Assembly (NCBI GenBank): GCA_963971225.1
Contig: OZ020269.1
Coordinates: 88,940,783-89,004,782 of the forward strand
DNA: 64,000 nucleotides
From: Melieria omissa
Lineage: Eukaryota > Arthropoda > Insecta > Diptera > Ulidiidae
Reading direction: 5' to 3'
Both the position numbers and the translations under genes were made by a program. The notes beneath the pieces were generated by a model. That model had not been told where the DNA came from. It worked only from the letters and a program-made list of their open reading frames with translations, and made no database searches. Shown piece after piece: positions 31,481 to 43,136 of the stretch (the stretch's first letter is position 1; each line of letters begins with the position of its first letter).

Positions 31481-34400
31481 ATCATTGCTTTGTAGAAACC
31501 CAAAAGTTGACAACCTCACAACTCCGATCGTATGGGACTCGCCCTCTGGTGGTGAATTTCTAAACCTGAATTTATTTTGTATTTTTTGTACTCAAGAGTG
31601 TTGGCGATCGCTGAATAAATCATTTAAATCGGTTTAGTAATTTTCGAGATATGATGTTTTCTCGCTTACTTAACTAGGTACTACATCTACAAGTGGGAAG
31701 CCAATGTCATAGAAAATGGCCAATTTTGTATGGCAGCCACCTTAGGACTGGAAGATAGACGGTAGATATGTTTGGAAGAAACATTCGGAAGGTAAAATAA
31801 ATGGGTGTCGGTCATACATTTGCCACGTCTGGGGGCAACCTGGGAGCAGTGGGAGCCTATTGTATAAAAACTACAATTTTGTATGGGAGCCCCATTAAGG
31901 GTTAAAGATGGGGTATAATTATGTTTGAAAGAAATGTTCAGTAGAGAAAACTAGTGGGATCAGTCATAGATTTTAACCCTCTAAGAGCCATTTCTGGGCA
32001 GCTGAGGAGCAATTTGTTGAATTTCTCAGCTTTTTTGTGAACTTTGACCTCGATGCGACGCCATTTACCCCACTCTAGCCCCAACATTTTTTGTCTCATG
32101 CACTTTTTCACCAAAGCGCATAAAATAAGAGGTTGCGGAGCATCGAAATCGAAAAATCGTACAATAAATCATGTCTAGTGTTTATAGATTTAAGTCTGAA
32201 TATTTTATACTCATTTTTCTGAAGAAGCTAGCAGTGATATATCAATATTATATTGACGTATGTTAATATTTTCATTAAAAAAAATATCTAAATTTTAGTT
32301 TTTTTAATCAATGTATTTCTTATTTAAATTTAGTTATTTTCTATTCAATATTTAGTTTTTTATATTTTATTTCTTAAACCCCAACCAAACAGCCCATTTT
32401 TAGTTCAACACATCATTAAGCAATAATGAAAATCAGTAAAGTCTGATTTAAGCCGACTAGAGTAGCCAATGCAGTGCGGCCAACCAACTGTAGTAACAAC
32501 TCAAATCGACAACAAACAAACAAACAATAAAGCTGACCGCAAATTGTTGCAGCACCACAACTGCGGCACTAATACAAACCAAACAACGATGAATGGCTGA
32601 ATGGTTCGACAGATAGATAGATCGATCGTGCGCTCAATCGTTGTAGCCAACATAGACCATAGACGCTAACGGCCGCAAACGGAAAAATCAAGTCACGCAC
32701 TGCAAACCTACTCGGATTCGACTTGGACGTAACGAATACGCACCGCAATCGCTACAAGTCCGTATGGCGCCGCATTTCCACTCCACGCCACGTCACGCCA
32801 TGCCACTACACTTTGCACTCGAGTGTATGTGACGGCTTGTTGTTGCCACATTTTGTGACCACAATTGGTTGGCCAAGTAGGCAAACAACCACCTAACCAG
32901 CAAACCAAGCAACCAACAACAGCCCAGCAACGCGAACCACTGCCACTGCCAACAAGTTCTAAATCGCCAAGAACGACAACAGCAAGCCAGGGCGACAAGA
33001 CGAAGAAGTATTTGCCGGCCTATGTGCCGGCTGACGGTCGCTTTGGCTTTGGCCATAACGTACAGCCGCCGCCAACAGCAAAATCCCCCATAAGCAGCGC
33101 CAGCAAAGCGTCGACTTGGCGTTTGGCTCAGAGCGTTTGGCTGGTGTCAGTGCACTTTGCTGGCAACACACACACATACGCACACTCAGTACGGTACTTG
33201 TAAGTTATGTTGTGGGTACAGCCGGTTGTTGTTGTTTTTGTAGTTGTTGGCATGGCTATGCTTTCGGTAACTATGGGTTAATGTTGACTATAAAAGTTGG
33301 TTCGGTTGGTTGTTTTTATGCCGCACTCAGCAATTATTCAGCCGCATGCATAAGTGTGCAAGTGGAAATGGAAGGCATTTCCACTATGCTACAACAACAC
33401 CATACATAATCATAATAAGCAACAACAACAGCAAATTATATAAAAAACGTCTATTTATTACACGAACATTATTAGTAATGGAAATTGTTTGAATTTGATT
33501 AGGTGCTTTTTTGTTTATTTATTTATTTATTTCTTTTTTTTTGTGATTTATGCGATTAGTGAAACACGTTGTTGAAAACGGTTGGTTAGCTGCAGGGGAA
33601 AAGCATTAATTACTAACAGATATCTTAACGCACCTTAGAGGCGGTCACAAGTTTAAGTTAGTAGTAAAGATATGTTTTTATTAGCCAAACGATGGCAATC
33701 AGTCAAGTTTAGTGGTGATATATCGCTTACATTCCACAATCTGGTAGCACTGGAGAAAGTGGAAAATTTAGAAGCAAGCTTCAAAGGTTAAACATAGTTA
33801 ATGACTCGTGATGCAAAAACAGTTGTACAGCGCAGTCCAGAATGATATCTTACCACATTATTAATGATCAGAAATGAGAATCGAGTCAAATTGGCAATGA
33901 ATAATATGGCAACGATTCTTAAACTTCTGGCCATAGATGGGCGCTGAGAAACCTAATAGATAAGGCACAGTTTTATCTTCTTCCCGAATCAAAAATCATA
34001 GACAAACCTAAACTTTCATCATATCTACCGATTAAGCCATGTATCGTCAAAAAGTTTATGTCTAATGATGAAGTTCTGACTAAGTTTAAAGTTGATTTAA
34101 GCTTTTGTTGATGATGAACTTGGTTTGATGTGATGTGTGTGTTTTTTATTTCTCATTGAATTACTGTCTAATATCCAATTAAATCTTTTAAGTTTGATTT
34201 GACTGTCTTTTATTCATAAAGACTTTTGGTTTGATGTGATCTTTTTGTTTTCTGAAGGAATTACTGTCTCATAACCAATTTAATCTTTTGGACTCGAATG
34301 AAAATATGTCTTAAAGCACCTATCTCTCGGCGGCGCAAATTAAATTTTTAGAATGGAAAAAATTTTGAATGTTTTCTTATGATTCAGTATTTTTTCTTTT

Positions 34401-34530
34401 GGATTGAATATGTTAATGGACATAAAGGACAACAGCAACGGTAGAGGAAGAAGATATGTCATTGAGCAATGTTCCAAACCAAGTAAGTTCATCAGTTTTA
34501 GAATTATGTGCGAAGTCCTTATGTCCAGAT
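31481..34530. other. Non-coding DNA
   Basis: No recognisable gene. Segment 32460-33330 has more balanced base composition with CA- and GCC-rich stretches, and gives overlapping frames of 60-112 codons on both strands that lack known domains; it could be regulatory. The stretch at 31540-32140 holds short repeated phrases (GTATGGGAGCC, GAAAGAAA), perhaps an old repeat. Confidence 0.45.
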
Positions 34531-34675
34531 GATTGGCGCCCACAGGGGGGGCGGGGAGAAGGGTTTGGGTGTTCAAACACCCCAAGCACAAACATTTCTG
34601 GTTGAAAACATGGTTTCAAATGGCATTAAGCTAAAAAGTTGTACGCAAAACCCCGTCCAGACACTCTTTAGAAGC
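34531..34675. mobile_element. hAT-like short inverted-repeat element, degraded copy 3
   Basis: The left end GATTGGCGCCCACAGG and the following GGGTTTGGGTGTTCAAACAC and CATGGTTTCAAATGG blocks match the copy at 17467-17592. The right inverted repeat is unrecognisable beyond CCCCGTCCAGAC, so this copy is truncated or decayed. No clear target duplication remains. Confidence 0.55.
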
Positions 34676-35653
34676 TTCCCTGTAGGTTTGAGACTTCTCA
34701 TTATATTAAATCACTGATATGAGGTTTTCTTAGCTTCCATATATCCATGAAGTGTGCCAGTACTGACGTCCTGTGGTCGAAATTGGACGATTTACGAGTG
34801 CAAATTACAACCAGGAAAGGAAAGGGATACATGTTACTTGTTGTTGTTACCTATATTTCTAAACCTAATTAGAAAACCTATGTAATTCTTTATACTTGAA
34901 GTAGTATTCCATCTATTGGTGAAGCAATTATTTTAATTCGGTTCAGAAATAGAGGCTTTAAAAATTATATAGGAAAGATGTTAGCATATTATTACATAGA
35001 CTACAGACTACATAATACCATAGAATACATAGCATCACATTCAAAAATTTCGTTTCATTGTTAAGGCTTCTAAGTATTTTAGATATTGGGTAATGAAATA
35101 TTCGAGTGCATCGAGTAACAAAATAGAAAATATTCTGTTCAAAGTTGCCGGATTTGTCAGGTTTTAACTGTAGGACTAGGTAGGTATAACTGGTTGGCCC
35201 CGAATTGCCACACATAGACCCTTATTGGGTCCTTAGTGATGCCTGATCAGTGTTGCCAGATACCTGAAATGACTTTCTCCTAAACCTTAAAAAATCTGAA
35301 ATTTGTTCCCAAAAATTTAAAAATTCTCCTAACATTTATTTTAGAATGTTTGCCATTATAACTTAAGAATTAAACTTCTCATAAAAAAATTATTATTATT
35401 TTTATTGCATTCATCAATCATCAAATCATCATTAAAAAATCCATACAGACTAACAAACAGTAAAGTAAAATAAATGGCATGCATTTTTATGTCTTTTGAG
35501 CATATTTCTAAAAACATTTTTGGGAAATGGAATATCTAAAAAATTGATATATAAGTTAGCCTCATTCCACTAATATTTTCCAACAATAAGAACATAAATC
35601 TATCACTTTATTATGCAAAAACATAGGTTTTAATGATTTAATCTCCTAATTAA
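34676..35653. other. AT-rich non-coding DNA
   Basis: I see no gene. The minus-strand 85-codon frame at 34958-35215 has no recognised domain. The last four bases (TTAA, 35650-35653) are the left target copy for the next element. Confidence 0.55.
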
Positions 35654-35853
35654 CCCTTTGCGACCGTATTAACTTTATATATGGGTGTCAGCTGGTCGAA
35701 ATAAATTTTCGTTGAAAAAACAGTAAAACACAGTATGCAAGATTATGAAGGAAAAATAAAATTTATTAATTCTTTCAGCTTTGGTGGCTGAGAGCAGACA
35801 TACGACTGGAATGGTAAAAAAGCTTTTGAGAGCAGACATACGGTCGCAAAGGG
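35654..35853. mobile_element. piggyBac-like miniature element
   Basis: This 200-bp element starts CCCTTTGCGACCGTAT and ends with its exact reverse complement, a perfect 16-bp terminal inverted repeat. It is flanked by TTAA on both sides (35650-35653 and 35854-35857). A TTAA duplication with CCC-starting ends is the signature of the piggyBac superfamily. A subterminal motif GAGAGCAGACATACG occurs twice in the right half (near 35791 and 35828). No coding frame is present. Confidence 0.8.
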
Positions 35854-35857
35854 TTAA

Positions 35858-37799
35858 TCTATCTAAAAAGAAAAAAATCTATCAAAACCCACAAAAAAAA
35901 AGCTAAAAAATTTTGTATAGACGTCATAAAATAAATAAATAAAAATGTTCTGAGTCACATTTTCAAAGCTTCAAATACATTAAATTGTTTTGTTGTTTCT
36001 TATTCTCTCTCAACAATCTAGAAGCCAAAACAAAAACAAAAATATTTTTTTGTCTTAATAATTTCGACATCTCTTTTTGCCACTAAGCCAAAACTAAGCC
36101 AAATGAAAAGCCAAAACAAAGCGACTTGCCTTTTCATCAGTTCATTTCCCGCAATTTTAGCTGCAATTACCTTTAATTATGTGGCATACACTTCCTGCCA
36201 CCGGACCCCCCGCCATCAACAATTCTTTGCAAGCAACCAAAGCGCCGCTGGCACTTACCAAAACACATATACACAAACACACACACAAACGCCCAGACAC
36301 AATTGGCTGTGTAACGGATTTCTAACCCAGCTAATGAATTTCGACTTATGACCAAAAGCAATGGAAAGCTCAAAGCGCACACGCCCCGCAAAGGCAACAA
36401 TCTGTCAGACAAGCAAACAAACAAAACGATAACAAAAGGAAAACTAAAATACATCTTTTACAATGTGTTTTTTTAAGCTGGGCAGTTTTTGCGCCACCTA
36501 CCGCCGCGCCTATTTTCCCCGCTGTCTATTTCGCCTTCTTTTTTCATTTCTTTATTTTCCCATTTCTTTCACCACCTACTCCTGCGGCGTCTGATTTTTT
36601 GGTGGAAGCCACTAAAAATTGCCATGTAATAAAAATTAATCGTTTTATTGCCAGTCGTCTGGCTGACTGGACAATTTGTTGGCGCGCTTTTTTACTGCCC
36701 GCAACATTGTTGCGTAAACATGCTGCACGCGCTGCAGCTGCAGCAACACTACAAGATTTATGAGTTTCGCCATGTCGCAAGGAAGCAGCAGGAAACAAAA
36801 TTAGAAATTCGATGCCAACGCGCCAAAATGTGGGCGTTTCACACAACAACAAAAACATACCACATAAGAGTGAAAAAAGTGGACGTTTAGTGAAAGTTGC
36901 GCTGATGCGCTGCTCTCGATAGAATGGCGAACACATGTTGAGAAATGTTGATGAAGTTAATTTGCTGTTGAACTAAACAAAAACATTTTCTTCGTTGCGC
37001 TATCAAAAGCTATGCTTTTGATTGATTAGCAGTGGTGCGGTGTGGTGCTTTCACCGCCGCTGCACACTGGACAACGTTTTTAATTAAATACATTTTCGCT
37101 GCCCGCCGCTGCTTTTCACTCGGCCCAGCTGTTGTTGTTGTTGTTGTTGTTGGATTTTATGAGCTGCACGCGCACCCAAAAATGTTGCCACTTGCCGCAC
37201 CTCGGCACACATGTCTGTATGTGTGTAAATGGTGCCAGGGCACCTTTGTGCCGTTGTTTACAACGCCAACTGAAAATGTGCAACAAGACAACAAAAAATG
37301 CTAATAAAAAGTACTGGCGGATTTGATTAACAACCAAACGGAATGGGGTCAAAATGCGCTTATAATGATGTGTGGAACGTAAGTATTTAGCGTGAAAAAA
37401 TGCATGCTCCATAAATTCCGCTCGATTTGAAGCTAACCGAGAGCGCTTCCAGGCTGCGGCAGAATAACTTGGCAGCTTAAAAGATTGAAATCAACTTGAA
37501 AAACGTTCCATTTGCACATAAATACAGCAGCATTGCTAGAGGATATGTTATTTTTAGCCTTCAAATTCTGGCTGTTTGACTTCTGGCTTCCTCAAAGCAA
37601 CACAAAATCTAAGAGCTGCAACAAGAACCAACTCGACAGCCACTTTAATTAGCCACCTGTAGCACTGACAAGACGTATGCTTCAAGTCTTCACAGATATA
37701 AACAAAAAAACTATCGCTCAACATACATAAGTATTCAGAGTTCACATGAGCACAAACAATCATACAAACACTGCTGCCTCAAGTATTTTTTAAACAAAT
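35858..37799. other. Non-coding DNA with mixed composition
   Basis: No supported gene. The segment 36100-37350 is less AT-rich, with CA repeats (36262-36300), a CAGCTGCAGCTGCAGC-like stretch (near 36729-36745) and a TTG run (37129-37150). Frames of 60-130 codons on both strands (for example 36544-36936 minus) have no identifiable domain. A TGTGGAACGTAAG motif near 37370 recalls the 24.3-25.2 kb repeat. Confidence 0.45.
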
Positions 37800-38750
37800 T
37801 ATCCAAACAAAAACGCACAAATTATGCATAATTAAGGCGCATACATTTCAACACCTGCTGTCTTACTCACTTAAGCACTGTGTTTGTGTTTCCCAGCACA
37901 TTTCAAATACAATCCACAGTTGGACACCTAATTTTGTAGCAATTGTGTCTATTTTTAATCATTTACAAAGTAATTACGTGAGAAACTAAGGTTTTGCCAA
38001 TTTTACATTACGTTTGGACAAATTGTGCAAGTTCCACATGAGTTCCACATGCGACAAAAGTTTAATAATTGATTTGAATATCTTATATTGTTGTTTATTG
38101 TAAAATAATAAAAAGTAAATGCATTTGTGTGCGATTTCATATGTTCCACATAGCATCCACTGGCAATTTGAAGCAAAAAATTAAGTTTTAAACCAACCAA
38201 ATGCAGATTTTCTTACTTTAAAATTAAAATAGACCAGTTGATTTTTGATTTTGTTTCAAATCCGTTCCACAAAAAAAATTATTGCCAGTCTTTTTCCACT
38301 GTTATCTTCCAAAAAGTGAGGTTAGGTTAAACTCCACAATTGGCAATTTTGTTGATTTAGAAGCTATTTTTAGTCATTTAAAACAATTATAAAAATTTTA
38401 GAAAAAATTTTGTTTCGTCATATTGTTGTTCATAGTAAAAAAATTTGAAATAAATGCAATCCACTGGTGCTTTAAAGCAACAAATTTTGATTTAAGCTAA
38501 TAAAACGCTAATCTCCTTACTTTGACATTGAAATAGAATAGTAAGCTTTACAATATATACACAAGTTAACACATATCAAATAAGTTAAAACAGATTTTCA
38601 ATTAAACAGATTTTCAGCCATTTTAGTCTTACAAAAAGATAAACTTTCAATTAAATAATTATTAATTTAAATAATTATTAACTTAAATAACTATTAATTT
38701 ATTAAATTTCACATACAGTCCACTTTATTTAGCGGACAATAAAAGGATTC
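37800..38750. repeat. Old diverged repeats with GTTCCACAT motifs
   Basis: GTTCCACAT, ATCCACTGGCAATTTG and TTTCAAATACAATCCACA motifs recur. Two longer passages, near 38085-38240 and 38420-38545, share the order TTGTTGTT, a TAAATGCA stretch, ATCCACTGG, an AAAGCAA block, and CTTACTTT. GTTCCACAT is the reverse complement of ATGTGGAAC, so these may be distant, inverted relatives of the array at 24300-25200. Similarity is too low to be certain. Confidence 0.4.
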
Positions 38751-39009
38751 ATAAAGTTGTGGAAAGTTTCTTTTTCGGTATTTCGCAAAACTTTTTTTTA
38801 ACAATTTTTTTTTATTGATTTTATTTATTCTATTAAAATAAAAAATTCTATTGAAATAAACAAAATATTATTTTATTTTTTTAATTATTTTATTTATTTA
38901 GTTTTTCTAATTTGTTTTATTTATTTTCTTTTGTCATTTTTAATTTATTTCTTTATTTAATTTATATTATTTATATAATATTGTTTTATTTTTTTATATT
39001 TTATGATAT
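38751..39009. other. Extremely AT-rich lead-in to a microsatellite
   Basis: The segment is T- and A-rich, with irregular TTTATTT units that merge into the regular repeat that follows. Confidence 0.6.
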
Positions 39010-39425
39010 TTTTTCATTTTATTTTATTTTATTTACTTTATTTATTTTATTTATTTTATTTATTTTATTTATTTTATTTATTTTATTTATTTTATTTATT
39101 TTATTTATTTTATTTATTATATTTATTTTATTTATTTTATTTATTTTATTTATTATATTTATTTTATTTATTTTATTTATTTTATTTATTTTATTTATTT
39201 TATTTATTTTATTTATTTTATTTATTTTATTTATTTTATTTATTTTATTTATTTTATTTATTTTATTTATTTTATTTATTTTATTTATTTTATTTATTTT
39301 ATTTATTTTATTTATTTTATTTATTTTATTTATTTTATTTATTTTATTTATTTTATTTATTTTATTTATTTTATTTATTTTATTTTATTTTATTTTATTT
39401 TATTTTTTATATATTTTATTTTATT
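39010..39425. repeat. (ATTTATTTT)n microsatellite
   Basis: About forty copies of a 9-bp unit ATTTATTTT follow with few interruptions (TATATTTA variants near 39118 and 39152), ending in a TTTTA pentamer run near 39380-39405. The unit is a multiple of three and contains no stop in two plus-strand frames, so frames of 184 and 201 codons composed of repeated F, I, L and Y arise. They are artefacts of the repeat. Confidence 0.95.
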
Positions 39426-42169
39426 TATTTGTTTATTTTATTAATTTTTTTCACAAAAATCAATGAATTTTTAACAACCCCTAGTTTTAGATTAGTTTTA
39501 TTTTCAACAAAGTATGCATTTTACTTATGTTTCACATATAATCCACATGGCATCTACTTACGATTTAAGTCAACAAAAGAATTTTTGCTACTTGAACACG
39601 CTTTCTAACACATTTTTTTTGCGTTACTATGGCAAAAACAAACACTATTCATCCTCAATTTCACACAATACGAGGAAATTTTCACTTGCACTCAAATATG
39701 CGTTAATTTTTACACATTTTCACATATTCCAATGCACACAAAAATTCTTATTGATTTGTTCACAACAATAATTTACAGCTCTACTTTTGGTTGGCGTTGG
39801 TTTTGAAACAGCCAAATATTTTCATTTCTCTCCAACCACAAATGTCTGCACTCATACTGTTTCCCCTTCTGTAAGCAACTTTAATATTTACTACATATAT
39901 GTAGTAAAGTAAATATATACTTGCACAATCTTAAATAATCCAGCGAACCAAAGTTGCTGTCTGTCTGCTCAGTAAAGGGCACATTTCTATAAAAATAAAA
40001 CTCAAATTCATTCTTCCAGCAAATGAAAAGGTTAAATCTGTACGCGCTCCACACACAAACGCCCTGCACACCCTTCAACAAAAAAACGCGCACTCTTATT
40101 TGAGTTTATTTGAGTATCGAAAAAAAATAATAATAAGCAACAACAATAAACGTGACAGCTTTAAAGCGCTGTTCACCTCTGCGTGATATTTCGAAAATTT
40201 TGAGGATTTCACAGCACCAAAGTGTCAAAGTGGCGAGATTTGTGCGTGTGAGTTGTCACTTTGGGACAACCTAAAAAATTACTGAGAAGCGCTCTTTTCC
40301 ATTTTCCTGCGATTTTTTGCGCTATTTTTGGTTAATTTATTGATTTGTATAGCTTTTTTTTCACCTGCCACCTGCCCTGACTGTCACGTCGAAAATACAT
40401 CAAAAAATACAATGAGTGTATGTAAGTGTGTATGTGTATGTGTGTGTGTATCTATGAATGCAGCATTTTGATTTTGTTTATTGATATGAAGCAAATTTTT
40501 CTTGTTGCTTTCTACAATTTCCTGTCAGAACGGAAATGAAGACTAGGAGTCAACAGCGCTCAAGTGTTGAATAAGTCTGAGTATGTGTGTGTGATGTGTG
40601 TGCATGTTTTGAATGCATATTTGGCGCATAGATAGTGAATTTATTATTATTTTTTTGTATAGTTAAATTCGGCAAATCAACAGCGGAAATAGGCTATAAT
40701 AGCATTAAATTAAGATTTAATTATGGCGGTGACAATTGATTGAAGAAGTTGACGATTGTGGGCTGCGTACGAACAATGTATGAGCCATTCACAAATTGAA
40801 TACACTTTTTGAAATTCTTGGCAGGTTGCAATTCAAAGAACATCAAAATTTCAAACAATCGACACAAGCGTACTTTCTTGGGAATAGCTATGTAAATGAA
40901 CAAAGCGTTTGACTACAACAATGTGGAACTTAATGCATTACGCGTTGTTATGGAAGACTTAAGTTTACAATCCGAACTTAATTGTCTTTGGGTTAATTTA
41001 GAAGGATTCCAACTCACATTATAACTGTAATAAGAACACAAACTAGATTAAAAATTAGAACACAAATTAAATTTATTTCAAGTTCGGAATCAACAATAAA
41101 CTTAATAAAGGCTGCAAACCTAAATAAGAAACCTAATACATATAAAGAAAAACTTAGACATAAACATAGACATAGAGAAAAATTTTCTTAAAATTATTTA
41201 TGTTATTTATTTATAATATTTAAAATAATTTTTTTGAATTTTTTTTTTTAATTATTTGTATATATTTCTTAAAATCCACATCCCTCAATGTACTCCGTCA
41301 ACTTTGTACTGAAAGCCCTTAAACGATTAGGGTTGAATATAAATTGGCAGCCATTATGTAGAAAACTACCAAAAGACACAATTCTATGAGCAAATAAGGG
41401 CGCACAAAATCTGGAGGTTCAGTGGAGAGTTTTGCCGAAGCACATATGATCTCTGGAAGTGCAGAAAATTACCAAAGAACGCATTTAGATCAATAAAGAA
41501 GCGCTTACCAAAGTTGGAAAGTTCTAGAGTCTCTTACCTACTTAATTGGCCATAACAACCCGTTATTGGGTTACGGTCTGTTGCAAGCATTCACTAAGAG
41601 ATGACAGGGCGTCCTCAAGTTAGTTCTTTCACCAGAATCACGATTTCCCAGTTCGTTGTCGACCTCCAACCAATTATTTTCGTGGAGAGTCTCACTTGAA
41701 TGAATATAACCTCTGGAGGTACTGAAAATTTCCTATAGCAACTTATAGATTAGCAAATAAGCGCATATAAAAAGTGGAGACTTTTATGGAGAGTCTTACT
41801 AAAGTCAATATGATCTTTAGAAAGACGTATTTAGGTAAACAAATGGGTACGTTGTAATACAACGGAATGTGAAAAGGTCTGTGGATAGTCCTATGAAATG
41901 AACATCATCTCAAGATAAACTGAGTTTATTAAATTAAAGGAGGAGGCACCTAATGAGTTTCCAACTGCGTCGTGTTCTGAGCAAACAGTTCGGTAGTACC
42001 GTCTTGGAGATCTGAGCCGAACACTATCTCTTTAGATACCAGGTCAACTGGAAGGGTCTTAAATGAATATCATCTCTAGATGTACCGTATATGCGTATAA
42101 AATGTGGAAAAGAGTCTTGCTCAAGTCAATATGATCTCTGAAAGTGCCGAAAAGTACTGAAAGACGTAT
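39426..42169. other. Non-coding DNA
   Basis: No supported gene. TG-rich microsatellites lie near 40420-40450 and 40580-40605. A 19-bp dyad ACTACATATATGTAGT is near 39889. The interval 41300-42150 has loosely repeated phrases (GATCTCTGGAAGTGC, GTGGAGAGTCTTAC), suggesting an old duplicated repeat. Confidence 0.45.
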
Positions 42170-42708
42170 TTGAGACATTGAGACATAGGGACATAGGGAC
42201 ATAGGGACATAGAGACATAGAGACATAGAGACATAGAGACATAGAGACATAGAGGCATAGAGACATAGAGACATAGAGACATAGAGACATAGAGGCATAG
42301 AGACATAGAGACATAGGGACATAGAGACATAGAAACATAGAGACTTAGAGACTTAGAGACATAGAGACATAGAGACATAGAGACATAGAGACATAGAGAC
42401 ATAGAGACATAGAGACATAGAGACATAGAGACATAGAGACATAGAGACATAGAGACATAGAGACATAGAGACATAGAGACATAGAGACATAGAGACATAG
42501 AGACATAGAGACATAGAGACATAGAGACATAGAGACATAGAGACATAGAGACATAGAGACATAGAGACATAGAGACATAGAGACATAGAGACATAGAGAC
42601 ATAGAGACATAGAGACATAGAGACATAGAGACATAGAGACATAGAGACATAGAGACATAGACATAGACATAGACATAGACATAGACATAGACATAGACAT
42701 AGACATTT
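42170..42708. repeat. (AGAGACAT)n and (AGACAT)n microsatellite
   Basis: An 8-bp unit AGAGACAT runs with variants (GGGACAT, AGGCAT, ACTTAG) from about 42170 to 42655, followed by about eight copies of the hexamer AGACAT. On the minus strand it reads as repeated S-M-S-L-C-L-Y-V in three frames of 70-207 codons. These are not proteins. Regularity is highest at 42355-42655, indicating recent expansion there. Confidence 0.95.
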
Positions 42709-42928
42709 CAATAAAGGTGTAATTAACTTTCCTGTCATTGACAAACATTGTTAATTCCAAATATTTCCTGCCATTCTTAGATTGTCTTTTTTCTACACCA
42801 ACACAAAACTTAGCGACAATGAGTGTTGGTCAGATAACGAAACTGACAAAGTAAACATAGTTAAATGTAGGTAAGCAAATATTATACCACCGTGCGACAA
42901 CCAATTTTACACACGAAAAATCGATATA
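42709..42928. other. Short non-coding spacer
   Basis: No feature recognised. It ends with TA (42927-42928), the left target dinucleotide of the following element. Confidence 0.5.
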
Positions 42929-43136
42929 CAGTGGAGTCTGGATATAGTGAACTAATTATTGCAAGGCCTGTTCACAGTATCGATGTTCAAAAACTCGTTT
43001 TATTTGCTCAAAATACACTTTTTGTGTTTCGCTTGAAAATTGTTTTCTATATTTAGAGGCTCGATGTCAAAATTTGGGTGTTCACTATATCGAGGTGTTC
43101 ACTATATAAGGGGTTCACTATACCCAGACACGACTG
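42929..43136. mobile_element. pogo/Tigger-like miniature element
   Basis: The left end CAGTGGAGTCTGGATATAGT and the reverse complement of the right end, CAGTCGTGTCTGGGTATAGT, agree over 24 bp at 21 positions, ending in GAAC in both. The left flank is TA; the right flank is TG, probably a mutated TA. The GTTCACTATAT motif is repeated again just inside the right end. CAGT-starting ends and a TA target suggest the pogo branch of Tc1/mariner. No transposase is present. Confidence 0.65.

Noticed and set aside
38912..39608. Two overlapping plus-strand frames of 184 and 201 codons that look like multi-pass membrane proteins
   Set aside because: Their F/I/L/Y repeats come from the ATTTATTTT microsatellite, so the apparent hydrophobic segments are not evidence of a membrane protein.
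42170..42708. Regular short repeats considered as a CRISPR array
   Set aside because: There are no unique spacers between repeats, the unit is only 8 bp, and the host is an animal.
42121..42744. Minus-strand 207-codon frame and overlapping frames of S-M-S-L-C-L-Y-V repeats
   Set aside because: Pure translation of the AGAGACAT microsatellite in several frames at once, with no unique sequence.
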